22,597 nucleotides of DNA from Eimeria necatrix (Eukaryota > Apicomplexa > Conoidasida > Eucoccidiorida > Eimeriidae), in contig NW_013654200.1 of the NCBI RefSeq assembly GCF_000499385.1, forward strand, positions 1 to 22,597, written 5' to 3'. This document shows, in pieces, positions 1-12,021 of the stretch. Below the pieces are notes generated by a model. It ran no database searches and was not told the origin of the DNA. It worked only from the letters and a program-made list of their open reading frames with translations. The position numbers and the translations under genes were made by a program. Every line of letters begins with the position of its first letter. The stretch's first letter is position 1.

Positions 1-3000
1 CAGACTATAACACACAGGAAGTACGATTCGCAAACATCAGGAAATGCGAGGCGAGTCATTTCAGCCACTGCTGTGCAGGCAGGGTTCGCTATCGTGTTTT
101 GAGCACATTGTAACGTCAATATGCATTTTCTTTTGGCTTTGGTATATGCGTGATGAGATGGTATTTGGCGTGTGCAAGAAGATGCTTTGCCAGTGAGCAG
201 AGTGCTAACATTGTAGCAAAAATGCTCTTGTGTGTAGCCTCATTAATAATATGTTTTCTTCACAGAACTTTGCTAGGGTGTCGGAGTATCACATGAACAT
301 GGATTAGGCTCAACGATCGAAGAGAGGGAGAACTTCCAGAAAGTTCGTTGTTGATGCCTCACTGTTTTAATGTTGCTGGATTGCATAAATCGAAAATTCA
401 ATTTCCAAGGACTGATAAGGCTCATTGATGGCACGGGATGCTGTGTAGATACAAACACATCTGGGGACGTGAAGCGTGCTTTTCCAAAGCATACGACATG
501 AAGGCAGTTAAGGGCTTTATCTTGGCTGTAAGTAACTGTAAGCGTTTGCGTAACTCGATTTCTTAATACATGATAAAGTGCGTCACCTAGAAAGTTTCGT
601 TCGCCCATCTTTTGCCCTGCCAGCTAGAACGATTGGGGGCATTCGACAGTGCCGGCACATCTTGTACGGTGTGTGCTAATAGTATGATGTCATTTGCTGC
701 TCTGCAAAGAAAGATGGTAGGCGAGAGGCATTTGGTCAACTCGGAAGGCCCATTGAGCGTTTACAGCGAAGTGTTGGCTCACCAGAGTAGCGCAGATGAC
801 ACAATGCAGATATCTTGTATTCATACCGTTTTTGGCCTACAGAAAATAGATATCTTGCGGTTGGAAATGGAGTTTCAAGTTCTCTTTCTGGGCTATCAGA
901 AATCTTGTGAGTTTGCCAGCGCTCTTGACTAACCGCTCGCGATTCGTGTTGGAGGAGGCTATTTTATGTGGGCGTCGTCCCAGTCTTGCTGCCGCAAGCG
1001 CCCCTGCCAAAAGACGATTCTCAAGATAGATGACGGTTACGTTTTGGACATTAAGAAAGTAGGTTCCGTGGCCCTTTGCCTTCCATATAAATGAAGGTCC
1101 ACTGGTGCTCCCCATCACGAACAGGAAGGCTCGTATGTCTGCCAGCCGATCGGTAGTCGCCCCCTGCTTTGATTGCACAAATTAGTTTTTTTGGGACTTC
1201 TATGAAAGGGCTGAATTCATGATGGTTGTTGTTGGCGAAATGCAGCATGTGCGTATAATGGCAAAGTAGTTCGGTTGGGACTTCCAGGAGGTTGGCAAGC
1301 ACATTTCATTTGGGCCAAAAGCGTCCTTTGAATCACTTCAAACTCTGCCAAAGTATTCCATGAAGCTTTTGCCAACAAGAAACGATAAACGGCTCGGCTT
1401 ATTTCCCATTGGCGATACTGTCTCGGCATACGTTCTGCCTGGCTTGGGCAACCTACGTTTTGTTTTTCATCTCTCTAATGAGAATGCGTCGCTGGTGGAG
1501 GATTACGCATATGCTCATGATGCACGTGTCCCCCTCCTTTGCCCAAATTGGTTGATTGTCAACTACTGCAGCTTTTGGTAATAATATGTGCTCACTGCAT
1601 CGATTGCAGCATTGGTTTTGCGCATCCACATGTCTACACGCTTTGCTGTAGTTTGTGCGTTTCATAAATGAAGTGACAGTGATAGCTGCCCATATGGGTC
1701 AACTGTCAGCTACAGCAGTTCTTGACAATGAAACTTGTTTACTCAGTCGATGACGGAATTTTTTGTGCGCATCCGGAAGTCTCCAAGCCTATACATACAT
1801 CGCATGGCAGTTTATTCTAGGTGCAGTAGGATACAGCAGGATATTGTTACTCATGTTTATGTGCCTCCGGAAATTCACCTCTAAGCTCATTCGATGGCAC
1901 AGTGTTTCGTGTCATTTGCACATCAGGATGCTCTGATTATGTTGCATGAGACAGACGCACAGCTGCTAAAGTCCATTTTGCGCTTTGCTAGGGTTTCAGC
2001 CGCATAAGGATCTCACGGTTGCTAGCTGAACAGCAAGAATCTACTTACAAAATGCACGAAGCACGCAGGGACACTCAAGATTGTATAATCTTGTTGGTGC
2101 ACTGCAGGCACGTTTACAGCTTCACGGGGCGTGTAGATACAATAATACATGTCGTTTCATGTATGACTATCATACTGCTTATATAGCTAAAAACGCTCTC
2201 CTTGCACATCGCAGAGATATCTGCGCAGCATGATTTGGTGAAGTATCTTTTGCTCTGGTAAACACAGATTCGGCTAAATATCTAAGCAATGAAAATTTTT
2301 CGTATTGTTTCTTTGGTTTACGTATCAATTTCCACAAATGGCTACTAGACAATTAAATCCTGGTGCCCCTGAGATTAATCACAGAGGAAATCACACAATT
2401 TTAGTGCCGCAGAGAAAACGTTACATTCGTTGGATTTGTAGAACGTACGAGGTGCACTTGGATGCAGTAAAAATCCAATGGTAGACCCACCACTTGCAGA
2501 TTCTAGCGAAGTTCATTAGGTGCTGGAAGACTGTACTGGCAGCGTCACGCTTTCTAGAGTAGCAGAAGAGAAACACTCGGACGTTTTTATCGACACTTTA
2601 TGGCCTTGTCAAATTTGCTGCACTCTTGAGCAGGATGTCCGTTTCCGCCCGTGAATCGCTTCCTGCATCTGAGTAATTTCACTGACATTTGGAGAAAGTT
2701 TCTACGGACTAGTGCAGCTTTTCACGACGGGAAAAATGCCACGCGCTTGCTGCGGCCTTCTACTTCACAACCAGACTGTGAGTTTTAAAGGTCCCTCTGT
2801 TACCACTTTAATTTCAAGGTAGTAATTCCTGTGTTAACATGCGCGTCGCGTCTTAGGAGTAAATTGCACGCGGTGACCTAGAGAAATTATTCTCTTCGGG
2901 GCAAGGAACCTGAAGAAATTCATGGCCTTTCAATGAATTGTGCTTTTGTGAGTTTTATGCATCTGCGTAATTAAAAATTCTGGACAAATATCCTAGTCCC

Positions 3001-3803
3001 TTTTATATCACGTTGTTTGACCGGGGCTTATGGTGATGACTCAGTGCCTCAGCAGAAGCTATGACTCGTGAAAAATTGTCACAAACGGGTTACAGTTATG
3101 CCGAAGTCACAGCATTGCATACGCAGACGGTGAGCGACACGAAACGTCAAGAGCACGCATATGCACTGATGAAATGATGCTCAACAGAGGCGCCCTTATC
3201 TTCTGATATGCTAGGATCACGCATGAGGCACGTTGCATTCACACTTCTGAGGTAGCTGAACATTGAGGCCTTGTCTCGCATCTTTACCGCCTGCATGGTA
3301 TGAGCACTCATGCTTACCTTGTAGCGTATAATTCTAAAAAGATTAAATTATTCGAAGATTAAATATTAAAACTTCTGTAAACGACAACACTTGCTTTAGC
3401 ATCGCTTTTGACCTAATGTTCCCAATGGTCAGTTGCCTTCTAGTCCAAGCTTTTTGGACTTCACCATATTGGAGTTTCGCAGGCATTATGTAATCTCTAT
3501 GCAGAATGGGACGTTTTTAGGCAGCCGGCATAGTCAGCTGACATACGGCGTTCGTTTGCGTGACGACGTCTCTGTATAAAATATCCAGTAGTGTCAGCAA
3601 AAAAATCGGGATCCAGCCGTAGAACCAATTGCTGAAGCTTCCTGGATGAAGACAGACGCGTCGGCACAGTTACCAGTGAAAAGCTACAGCTTCGTTTTCT
3701 TCACACAGTCGCTCTACTATTGATACTCTACAGAAAAAGAAAGTGAGCTACAATTTGTTGCTCGCCAGGTATTATCTTGTTTGGTCAAAGCTTAGTCTAA
3801 CTC
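1..3803. other. no recognisable gene; probably intergenic or intronic
   Basis: No frame here is long enough to stand out or resembles a family I know. The most exon-like piece is plus strand 624-906: a pyrimidine-containing tract ending in CAG at 621-623 precedes an open stretch, which ends at a GTGAGT donor-like hexamer at 907-912. Its translation is not recognised, and such signals are common by chance. From 1666 to 3803 there is no frame of 60 or more codons on either strand. A telomere-like heptamer AGGGTTT occurs once, at 1990-1996, and is not repeated. Small palindromic elements are listed separately. Confidence 0.5.
1674..1708. repeat. nested inverted repeat around a 10-base palindrome
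   Basis: The arms TGACAGT (1674-1680) and ACTGTCA (1702-1708) are perfect complements. They enclose the perfect palindrome CCCATATGGG (1689-1698). The structure could fold as a small cruciform or be a binding site for a dimeric factor. Either element alone is compatible with chance, and their nesting is only mildly unusual. No gene lies close enough to give it a role. Confidence 0.35.
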
Positions 3804-5160
3804 ATGCATGCAGCTGTACTGTCGCTTACCGTCTTTCCGTTGCAGTGCTGCTATTCATGGTGCCAATATTTCGGGTATAATCGGGGATGCATCTCCTTGG
3901 GCACACAAAAGTATCCGGAAATAATTGTGGAGCAAGGCTGGTCTTTAACAAGCCTTGCGGCGCTTTCCGCCGTTGGACAAATAGCAGCATGGTACAAAAC
4001 TATTTGAAATCAATATGGGGAGCAGCACAAGATGACATTGGAATTTTTCCTAGAGTCTGACAAGAAGGCGCGAATTACGTCCGTGATGTGGTTTTGTTCT
4101 TCTCAGCTCTGCTAGATTTCAGCTGGCTAGCTAAGACAACGTTCTTCACCCTGGATGAGGTAATTAAGGAGGTCTAAGGATGTTCGAGCGCGAGGTCTAA
4201 GGATGTGCAGTTTTATTCTGGTCCATACTTACGGCGCGGTGCAGTATCTGAGGAATGCAACAGGAAGGCCACTGAGATCTATGGTAGAAGCTGTGAGGCC
4301 GTACAAGGCGCTATTTGTTGACCTCGAGGACAAAAAGTGCTGAGCTATTTTGGGTGCAGGGAATGCGATGTACAGAAGTTATCGAGCTGTGAATCGTTCG
4401 ATTCCGTGCCTTCGGCGAAAGCATTCAGCGTATCGCTGAAGGATGTTGAGCAGTTTCTAAAGCTGTTGGCTTTTGGCGCATGGAGCTTGTTGTGCATTTC
4501 TTGGGGACACTTTGCGCAAAGGACTGTTTATAGGTCCACGAACTTTGGCAGAGCCAAAAATTTTGTACAGGAAGTATGTAGGGGTCGGAATGCGTGCGCC
4601 AGTGAATGGACTTGAGCGCTGACCTCGGGCTGCATATTGGACAGTTCTAAAAGGTCGAGCAGTATGAGCTAAATTCATGATCCATGCTGCTGCAGTTTCA
4701 GGCCTTAAGTGTACACCACAGCGAGGTCAAAAATACAGCAACTTCGTTGTTTGCTTTTTTAAAGGCTAAAGATGGGAGTAGCGCACTGTGCAATGACCGC
4801 CTATCGTGATAAACTACTTTTGATGTTTCCTATTCATGGAATTTTACAACAAAATTTGGGACAAACTCTGTACCGTTAATGCGAAGGTGCTGTTGCCTTT
4901 CACTTTTGTACAAAAGGGCCCAGTGTTACGCATAGCGCGTGAATATGCACTCATGTATGCAGAAAGTGCGTTGGACAAAATTATGCCGCACGTTTTGCAT
5001 CAAAAATGGCGCTTGCAGGTGCCAAGAGCATTGTTTGAGCCATGCGAAAGAAGCGAATCAATTTTTAAAGCCCGACTGGCTTCACCGGATTTTGTTGTTG
5101 AAACAAATTGTCGACCGATGTTCTACAGGATTGCATGGGCTGTTTTAGAGGAGAGCTAGC
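3804..5160 (+). other. cluster of short unrecognised plus-strand open stretches
   Basis: Three consecutive plus-strand open stretches lie here without overlap. The first follows a pyrimidine-rich acceptor-like tract ending in TTGCAG at 3845 and stays open to 4007. The second follows TTTTGGGTGCAG near 4350 and stays open to 4615. The third starts at an ATG at 4836 and ends at 5159 (107 codons). None resembles a family I know. Frames of this length are expected by chance at this base composition, so I do not call them genes. They could be exons of one split gene, and this stretch deserves a transcript check ahead of the rest of the first 11 kb. A 15-base direct repeat lies between the first two. 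Confidence 0.2.
4169..4206. repeat. 15-base perfect direct repeat, 23-base period
   Basis: GAGGTCTAAGGATGT occurs at 4169-4183 and again, identical, at 4192-4206, separated by 8 bases. A perfect 15-base repeat this close is unlikely by chance and points to a recent local duplication, such as replication slippage. No coding frame is evident around it. Confidence 0.8.
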
Positions 5161-8100
5161 TTTGTTAGCTATGCTACCAAGCTGAGTCGACGTTTTGATC
5201 AGACACAGCACCATATGCTTTACATAGATTTCGGCCGTTGTTCAGTAAACTTTGCACGCAACGGAAGAGACCTGCATAGGACCGTGAGTGAGGCGTTATC
5301 TTTCCAATACCGAGTTGCAGTGACACTGCGCTGATTGGCGAAGCGCTTGCTGACCAAATTCATTCTGTACTCACGCCCAGCGCACTGATGCAGGCGATGC
5401 TGCAGTGTTTTGCTTCTTCTTCCTGAGCAAAGGCTCGCAATTTGCTGAGGAACGCATTTCTATGAAACGAAGAAGGGCACAAGCCAATCTTCGGCAACAG
5501 AAGAAACATTGTGTTTCTGCGCTGTAGCTGCTTGCTGCCCCTTCAAGCAATATCATGGGACCATTTGTTTCGCACCAGTGAAGATAGCTGTATGCTCCAT
5601 AAAAACGTAACTATTCAAGCCATTTGTGGTGGTATCGGTGCACGGTTTTCCACGAACAAAAACTGCTTGCTCGCACTCAGTCACCCCGCGCGTTGCCCTC
5701 TGTTTTCTTTCGGCGTCTCATTTAAAAATTCATGAAAAAGAATCAAAATACTGCAGCTGGTCTGCTGCTCCGCCAAACATTCAAGTAGGAAGCGCATATT
5801 CCACAGGCTGCGCACCGTAGTGTCACGTGCCGACCGTTTGTGTGCTGCTCTTGAGACTTACTGGCCACCGCATTGCAGTGACATCGCTTTGCGTGCGCAT
5901 TGAAACTTTCGAGGTAGTGGCAACAGACGACTGAACTCGCGTTGTTTTATTGGAGTACGGTTGCGATGGGAATACTATCATCTTCATCGTGCATCTGTAT
6001 TCTTGTTAGGGTAAACATTGTCGCTCGAGGTAGCTTGGCCAGAAGAAAGTGCATATGCGCTCTCACCCACGTTATTTCCATGCTTCAGGGACGATCTTTG
6101 AACTTTTAGTAGTCGCCAACATCGTCGTTGGCAACTGCAGTGATCATAGTTTACAGTCACTTAATAAAGTTGAAGAGCACTTGTATGTCGCGTGAACTAA
6201 TTGGTGTCTCAGGGAAAGGTTCGACAAACACTTGGCTTTGGAGGCGCAGTTAGAGTTATAAGGCGCTCGGTGTTCTGTCGCTATTCGCAAAGTATTTATC
6301 TGGCTTCACGTGTTCCGGATTTGTTATGGGCAAAACAAGGCCTTCTTCAGTCTGCATGCCCATGGGTGCCAAGTTTTCGCAAGCTTTGCATGGTTGCATC
6401 GATTGGGGAACGCAAACCAATATTGGTGCTGTATCTTGCTTACTGTTTGCTCCGAAGTGAAAATCTCTGACGAAGAAGTGGTCATGTTGTACACTTTGGT
6501 TTGGTTCGAAGTATAGGGCTAACTTTCCACGTTCATGCGAGCGTTCGAGTGCTCAATGGGGTTAGCAGGCAGTGCGTGGCGCTGGAGAGCCGGATCTTGC
6601 TGTTTGTCTTTTCCCACAGCTTTCGCGTGCAGATCTAAGGGGCACGTTTTAAAGCTTGCCTATAATTGCGTAAATGCTGTTCTTAGCCGTGCTGTGAAAA
6701 AGGACCCCCATTTGTTTCTTTGCTTACATAACTTTTGTTCATATTTATTTTCATGTAGTTAAGTTGATGGCCAAAAGGAGGAAATACTGTGAGGGAATTT
6801 TTTCAGATTTCTCTGCTCCTGTGTCGCGTAATGGAAGTAATTAATACATTCGTCAATTTGGCGGAACAAGCGAGAAACTAAAGCTGCGGGCATCGACTGC
6901 TGAACTCTCAGTCATGAGGTGCTGGAATGAGTTTAACAGTATTTAAAGCCCATGTCCTGTGTGTAACAGATGGCACACTCTGCGTGTGAACTCGCGATTG
7001 TCTTACCAGCGCGATCTCTTACCAAATGTAAATGCTTCGACAGGGTGCTTCAAAAGCTGATTTTGTGACGTTGCACGAGAGCTTCGACAACTGCCTGTCG
7101 GTAGCGTGTAACGTTGGTCATCTGACAGCTGGCGTCTAAAATCTCGTGATTGTATAAATATTGTGCCTTGTGGAACTCAAAATTGCATGCGTTATCACTA
7201 TGAAATGCCAGTGAACATAGGCAGCAAAAAATAACACAGCGCTGCAGTGCCGCAAATCACAGTGGTAACACTGAAGTGCTTACGGCACAGCACTTCACTT
7301 TTGAATTGTGTTTCAAAACAGCTGTAGTAAGCAGTGGTACAAGAATGATGTTTCGGCTTAGTAAATGCTCTTAAGTGAACAATGCTTCGCTGCTTGATTG
7401 TAAAAGCTGCCATTACTCATGCTACCATACAAGGTGCCTTAGCATTCATCACATCCGGTGACGGAGCCAATATCAGCTGTCTGGACAATTCAGACCAGCC
7501 GTGCAGTCGAATTTCGTTGCTTGTGCATCAAGCATTGTTGGCATCTCAGTTTCTAAGTTTGAAGATGCTCATTTTCCCCTTCTGTTTACTTTGAGTTTTA
7601 TTCACAGCGCTGAGCACGTCTGCTGCGGTTGCCATCGCCTCCATGTATGTACAATCATACATCAGTGCTGCAAGGGGGAGTTTTTTTGGGGAAACTTTTC
7701 AACTTATTCTCGTGCCTTTCTCTGCCGAGCAGTATACCTAGAAGTTCGCGCAACATCTGATATCTTGAGGAAATTCATTGCGAAAGATTTCTTTCGGGTG
7801 GTGTTCGCAAATTACTACGCCCTGCCGTGCTCGTAAGCGTGTTCCTGAATGTTAAAAGGCAATATTCCTCAACGTTCGGCGAATTGATTCTGACAAAACT
7901 TTAACTTGATCGGTCAGCCAGTTCACGACATGTTTGCAGGTGTGTTTCATAGAGTTCGTGCCAGTTGTACTGAAATTGTCGCTTGGCAGCGGGTAAGACA
8001 ACAGCTCCTGGGCCTAATAGCATGTAAGGTCCTGTTATCCTGAATGCTACGAAGTGCGCGGACTGCAAGAAGAAGACGCCTGTCCAGGGTGAGACAGGTT

Positions 8101-9530
8101 TGCTAATTACCACAAGTCCATTCGTTTAAGCCTGTTGCGAAACAAGTCATTTGCAGGCGGTAATGTTCTGGCTTTTGACAAACTTCGGAATCAAAACACT
8201 AAAGAACGTGTGTCACGAGCAGTGCTAGAGTGTATGCATCCCGCGGCATCCGGTGTACTAAAATATGCTCAGATAAGGATAGAACAATGAGACTTTTGCT
8301 TCGCTGGTAGCTAGTATTGCTGTACACAGAAATGAGAAACACGGTGGCAGCCAATAGGCGACTGAATCCAAGAAGGTAAGTTGTGCCCAGGAGGGAAGTA
8401 TGTGCGGATGGAAAACAACGAATTGTTGCTGCCTTCTGCAGACTGCCGACAAAATTGTATGCTGCTGCATATTCACCGTGTAATTGCTTATCACGGATAT
8501 GCATTTTGTGTTGCTCAACCTTGCATTTAACTTCTGAAGAGGGATTGCACTTTTGTGGTCACAGAGCTGGGAGGCCGTGCTAGTATTTGTGTTTCTCTGT
8601 TTCATTTAAATAGCGCTTTGGGAGTATGAGATCATAGATGGTGCGTCTCCAGAGGATATAGGATTCAATCATAATATTCAGTGCCTTGCTTTGTTCCAAA
8701 ATGCTAGTTTTCCTAGCTTGGTAGTTGTGTGTGCCGAATAAACTGCAAATAAAAGTGTTCAATGTCCTGGAACCGTGGGCGTGCTGAGTCGTGACATAGG
8801 CGACTTCATAAGGCTCTGGCTCCTGCATGCCTCTGCAAACAGTTTGAACAGCGCAATGCCGTCCTGTGAAGTGATCTGAAGGCCTTGCAGCAATGCTCGC
8901 CTGCAGAAAGTACGCGGCGTAGAAGTGCAGTTGGCAGAATTCGCCGTGTCCTGCGTAAACGGGAGTCGTTTGTGATGAGTAGTTACATCGAAACACAGAT
9001 GGTAAGCCTCATGCGACATTAATGATTTTCACACTAGTACGCCGACCACAATATACATGTTATCTTCTCGTGAAACTATCGGCATCTGTTCCCTCGAATT
9101 TTTCCTGCCCATCTAGTGCATGAGACTCAAATGATTCGCAAGCTTAGCATTGAGACTGACTCGGTGCTTTTGGGCTTCCGGCATCCTGTTTGTGCTACCA
9201 TTCATGGTTTTCCGTGCTCCTCCAGTACGTGCCACAAGGATTGTTAGAAGAGGCAATTACTATATCAGGGAGTATGCCCTTTTATTTTCAAAGTGTTCAT
9301 CCACAGCTGCTGAAGTTTAGTTTGTTTTGCAAATTTCCTGTGCTGCAAAATCGCTCATGCAAAGATGAGAAGTGGAATATGTTGGATCCTTGCCAGTTTT
9401 CAGATCTTTTTTTGGATTCGACCAATAGGATGCAAACAACGGTAGTATTTCCGGTGCCTTTTCTTTTTTATTCTCGTTGTGGGTGTGCTTTCTGTCTATG
9501 TAATTTCCCTTACCATTCGTCGTAACCGCT
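5161..9530. other. no recognisable gene
   Basis: Open stretches here are short, on both strands, often overlapping, and unrecognised. The longest is a minus-strand frame at 8580-8996 (138 codons). Stretches such as 9190-9525 plus are T-rich, and their translations are rich in Phe, Leu and Cys, as expected when T-rich non-coding DNA is translated. A 9-base perfect hairpin at 7272-7297 and a run of seven T near 7681 are within chance expectation. I see no RNA gene or mobile element. Confidence 0.5.
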
Positions 9531-11085
9531 GAAAAATACAGCTACGTTTACGGTGTACTGTAATCTGTCATTCTCACCGAAGTGAGTGACACACACGGCA
9601 ACCCTCATACGGAATATACGTAAAGCGCCTTGTGCTGCTGAAATAGCTGGTGAGCTGCGTAAAATGAAACGCATTGCTCGAATAAACAGCAAACCTGAGC
9701 AAGCGATCGCTGTAAAACTCGTTCGAAAACATGGAACAGCATATGCTGATCTTGCTTAGCGGGGACAGAGATGCTTCTGTTCAGCACAAAATCCACTGTA
9801 CATTGATAAACGTTTTTTGTACTGGAGTTTGTTAACTGTTTTGCATGTCAGAGGCAGCTTCTTTGACATCGTTTTGGCGCTGAAGGAGACACCTCCAAAA
9901 CTTGTGGTGTTTTTCCTCTCTCGCTTTAGTTCGAGTATACGAGCCACTCTTGGCAGAGTTATCTTTCTATTGGGTAAGAAGTAATGCAGTACACTGGCTT
10001 GCCACAAAAGTCGTTACAAGCGGCTCATCCTGTTGAAACGCCTTTTCTTTGTGTAGGTTGTGCGTCACGGGTAGAGGCGTTTTTGTTGCTGATATAAGCA
10101 ACATGCGCTCTTGTGGGTATCGACTATGCTAAATAAGTGCTACAATGTTTCTTCTTGTATGCATGTAGGATGTGCGTTGTTTCTAATGAGTCCCCACTTC
10201 TCCACTTCTACTTTGCGCGCAGCGCACCATGCAGCCGTGCAGGCGCTCATGGGGACGCTTAGTCATGCATTGGCTTTCTGAATTGTAGAGCAGCACCAGG
10301 TGACTAATGTTGCGTGTTTTGTTTCGACTTCGTGCCTCTGTAAAACCTTTTGCAACTAATTCGCTCTTCATCCCCAAGTAACATTGTGTATTAAGGAGAA
10401 AACGTACGATCTGTTGCTGCTCATCACAATACTTGAGAGCACATGTTTGCTATCAATGCTCTGTACCCAACAGGGAGTGGGTTGAAAGTTTTTCAGCTAT
10501 CGTCGTGAAGGTTCTCTACGCGACCACCCGTGTTCTCGTGCCAGTCAAAGGGAAACTCCACTCTACGGATCTTGCATGTTGATTGCGTTGGCACTGGTAC
10601 AGCTATTTTCCCCATCAAAATACCAAGAGCCCGACACCCAAAGACATTTTTAGCATACTTCTAGCAGCGTCTGCAACAACAGGTTCAACCTACATTGATC
10701 GCAGGCTTCGTGCAGACCAGGAGAGATATTGTGAGTACGCAGATTGTAGGCCAGAGCAATGCTCACTGCGAGTTCCCTACTTCTTCGGAAGTATCGTCCC
10801 AAAGTCTATGACAATTGGATTCAGGGCTTCAGAGGGCTCGCCTGCGATGAAGTGTTGTGCATGAGGACATTTCTCACCTACCGAAAGCCTGAACATGCTG
10901 CTGTTACTCCGCTAGTCAAATCAGCATGCGGAAGCACATGGGAAAGACCAGGATATTCGAAGCAATTTCTTCTTGTTGCCACTTTATCCAACTGTGCGGG
11001 GAGCAACGAAACAGGGTGTTCCAATTGCATGAATTCCTAGCTTTGGATTAAACACCCACATGTTCATTTAGGATGTACGTTCTGC
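9531..11085. other. no recognisable gene; weak exon-like signals near 10.7-11.0 kb
   Basis: Minus-strand frames at 9510-10007 and plus-strand frames at 10583-11040 are short and unrecognised. A GTGAGT donor-like hexamer at 10731-10736 is preceded by an open stretch. The frame ending at 11040 finishes with a cluster of cysteines, which superficially recalls cysteine-bearing surface proteins of coccidia, but the spacing does not fit a family I can name. I treat the stretch as non-coding unless transcripts show otherwise. Confidence 0.35.
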
Positions 11086-11118
11086 GTGAAGAAACAAACC
11101 AATGCCTTTGCTAGAGAA

Positions 11119-11526
11119 ATGTGCCTTTTTGCTGTCAGTTGTGGGATTCTTCCAGCCGTTTTGGCTGCATGCCAATCCCGTGTACACTACATCTCATTCT
11201 TCAGATGCCCGGATGAGGAGTTTTTGAGATGTGGCATGAGTGTGTCTCTTCGAGAATCAGGGAGTGCGATCGAGACGCCGGCATTGCTGAAAAACAATTT
11301 AGCATTAACTTGTTCGTTGAAAACATTCGACCAGCTCGATCACTTTGTCCTTTGTTCCGCTCGTCTTGGGCATTCGTATTTCTCATGCACGAACGCAGGC
11401 CGCAGACCATTGTCATTCTGCATCGCAGCAAAGTGCTTCTTCACCTGCGATTTAAGCATTACGTGTGCATTGGTTGTATTATTTGCAGTACAGCTCACCC
11501 AAAGCAACCCTTGGGCACGTGGATAA
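11119..11526 (+). CDS. unrecognised small cysteine-rich reading frame with signal-peptide-like start
   Basis: An ATG at 11119 opens a frame of 135 codons plus stop. Its first residues, MCLFAVSCGILPAVLAAC, have the hydrophobic core and small residues typical of a secretory signal peptide. The rest is rich in cysteine, and a hydrophobic stretch (ALVVLFAVQL) lies just before the C-terminal ten or so residues. No domain is recognised. Two other plus-strand frames overlap it, 11229-11597 and 11465-11725, and minus-strand frames at 11201-11431 and 11340-11657 are open too, so the region is generally poor in stop codons and this frame is not clearly preferred. The length is within chance expectation. 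It could be a real small secreted protein, an exon in any of these frames, or nothing. Confidence 0.12.
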   Translation: MCLFAVSCGILPAVLAACQSRVHYISFFRCPDEEFLRCGMSVSLRESGSAIETPALLKNNLALTCSLKTFDQLDHFVLCSARLGHSYFSCTNAGRRPLSFCIAAKCFFTCDLSITCALVVLFAVQLTQSNPWARG

Positions 11527-11726
11527 GTACAACCCAACCGAAGGCTGCTTTGGTGTGTTGTACTACAGAGAATATAAGCGCTGCAAGCTGCGGATGAAGG
11601 ACGAGTGGCCTTATCGTGTTCGCCTCCTTGTTGTACCAGTTTGTGCGCCTGATACACATATGCAGTCTTTCGGTGGCGCCGCTATATACTGTCAGATGTT
11701 TGCCAAACGCTTCTATAGTCTATAGC

Positions 11727-12021
11727 AGAACTGCTTTAAGCGGCACCCACTGATTCTGTTTATTTGGGATTGACATGAAGCACAAACTAAGAACCGCAGC
11801 AGGTATAACTGCTACCGAGCTGGATTCCAAACTATTCGCGCATAATTTTGAGGTGCCCACGCATCTCTATCAATTCGCTTTGTTTTGAATAAAAGCCCCT
11901 GCGGAAGTAATCCTGTTACCGAAATGCAGTAAGTAGAAACGCCAGTTTGTTTCTTCTTTCGATGAGACGGCAAATAAAGAACAAGGCTGCGCGATTAATT
12001 AGATGGTGCGCTGAAGCGACA
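11727..12021. other. no gene seen; leads into tandem duplication
   Basis: Nothing is recognised here. An AATAAA hexamer occurs near 11887. The sequence GCGATT at 11991-11996 also appears near the ends of both copies of the following duplication (12217 and 12433), so the ancestral repeat unit may begin slightly upstream of 12022. Confidence 0.4.

Noticed and set aside
1990..1996. AGGGTTT, identical to a telomere-type unit
   Set aside because: It is a single copy with no neighbouring units, so it is expected by chance.
3932..3958. 8-base perfect hairpin GCAAGGCT / AGCCTTGC
   Set aside because: Several such pairs are expected by chance, and no T-run or gene end accompanies it.
6500..6516. GGTTCGAA, resembling a tRNA T-loop
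   Set aside because: No matching acceptor stem, anticodon arm or D-loop could be placed around it. Other GTTCGA or GGTTCA hits (for example 17063 and 19285) fail in the same way.
7272..7297. 9-base perfect hairpin with an 8-base loop
   Set aside because: Roughly one is expected by chance, and there is no associated gene.
8580..8996. 138-codon minus-strand frame as a gene
   Set aside because: The length is within chance expectation, other minus frames (8199-8605, 8759-9019) overlap it, and the translation is not recognisable.
10759..11040. Possible coccidian surface-antigen (SAG-like) exon, from a W-x-x-GF segment followed by a cysteine cluster near the end
   Set aside because: The cysteine spacing and surrounding residues do not match the family pattern well enough, and no neighbouring exon completes it. 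The likeness may come from expecting a coccidian.
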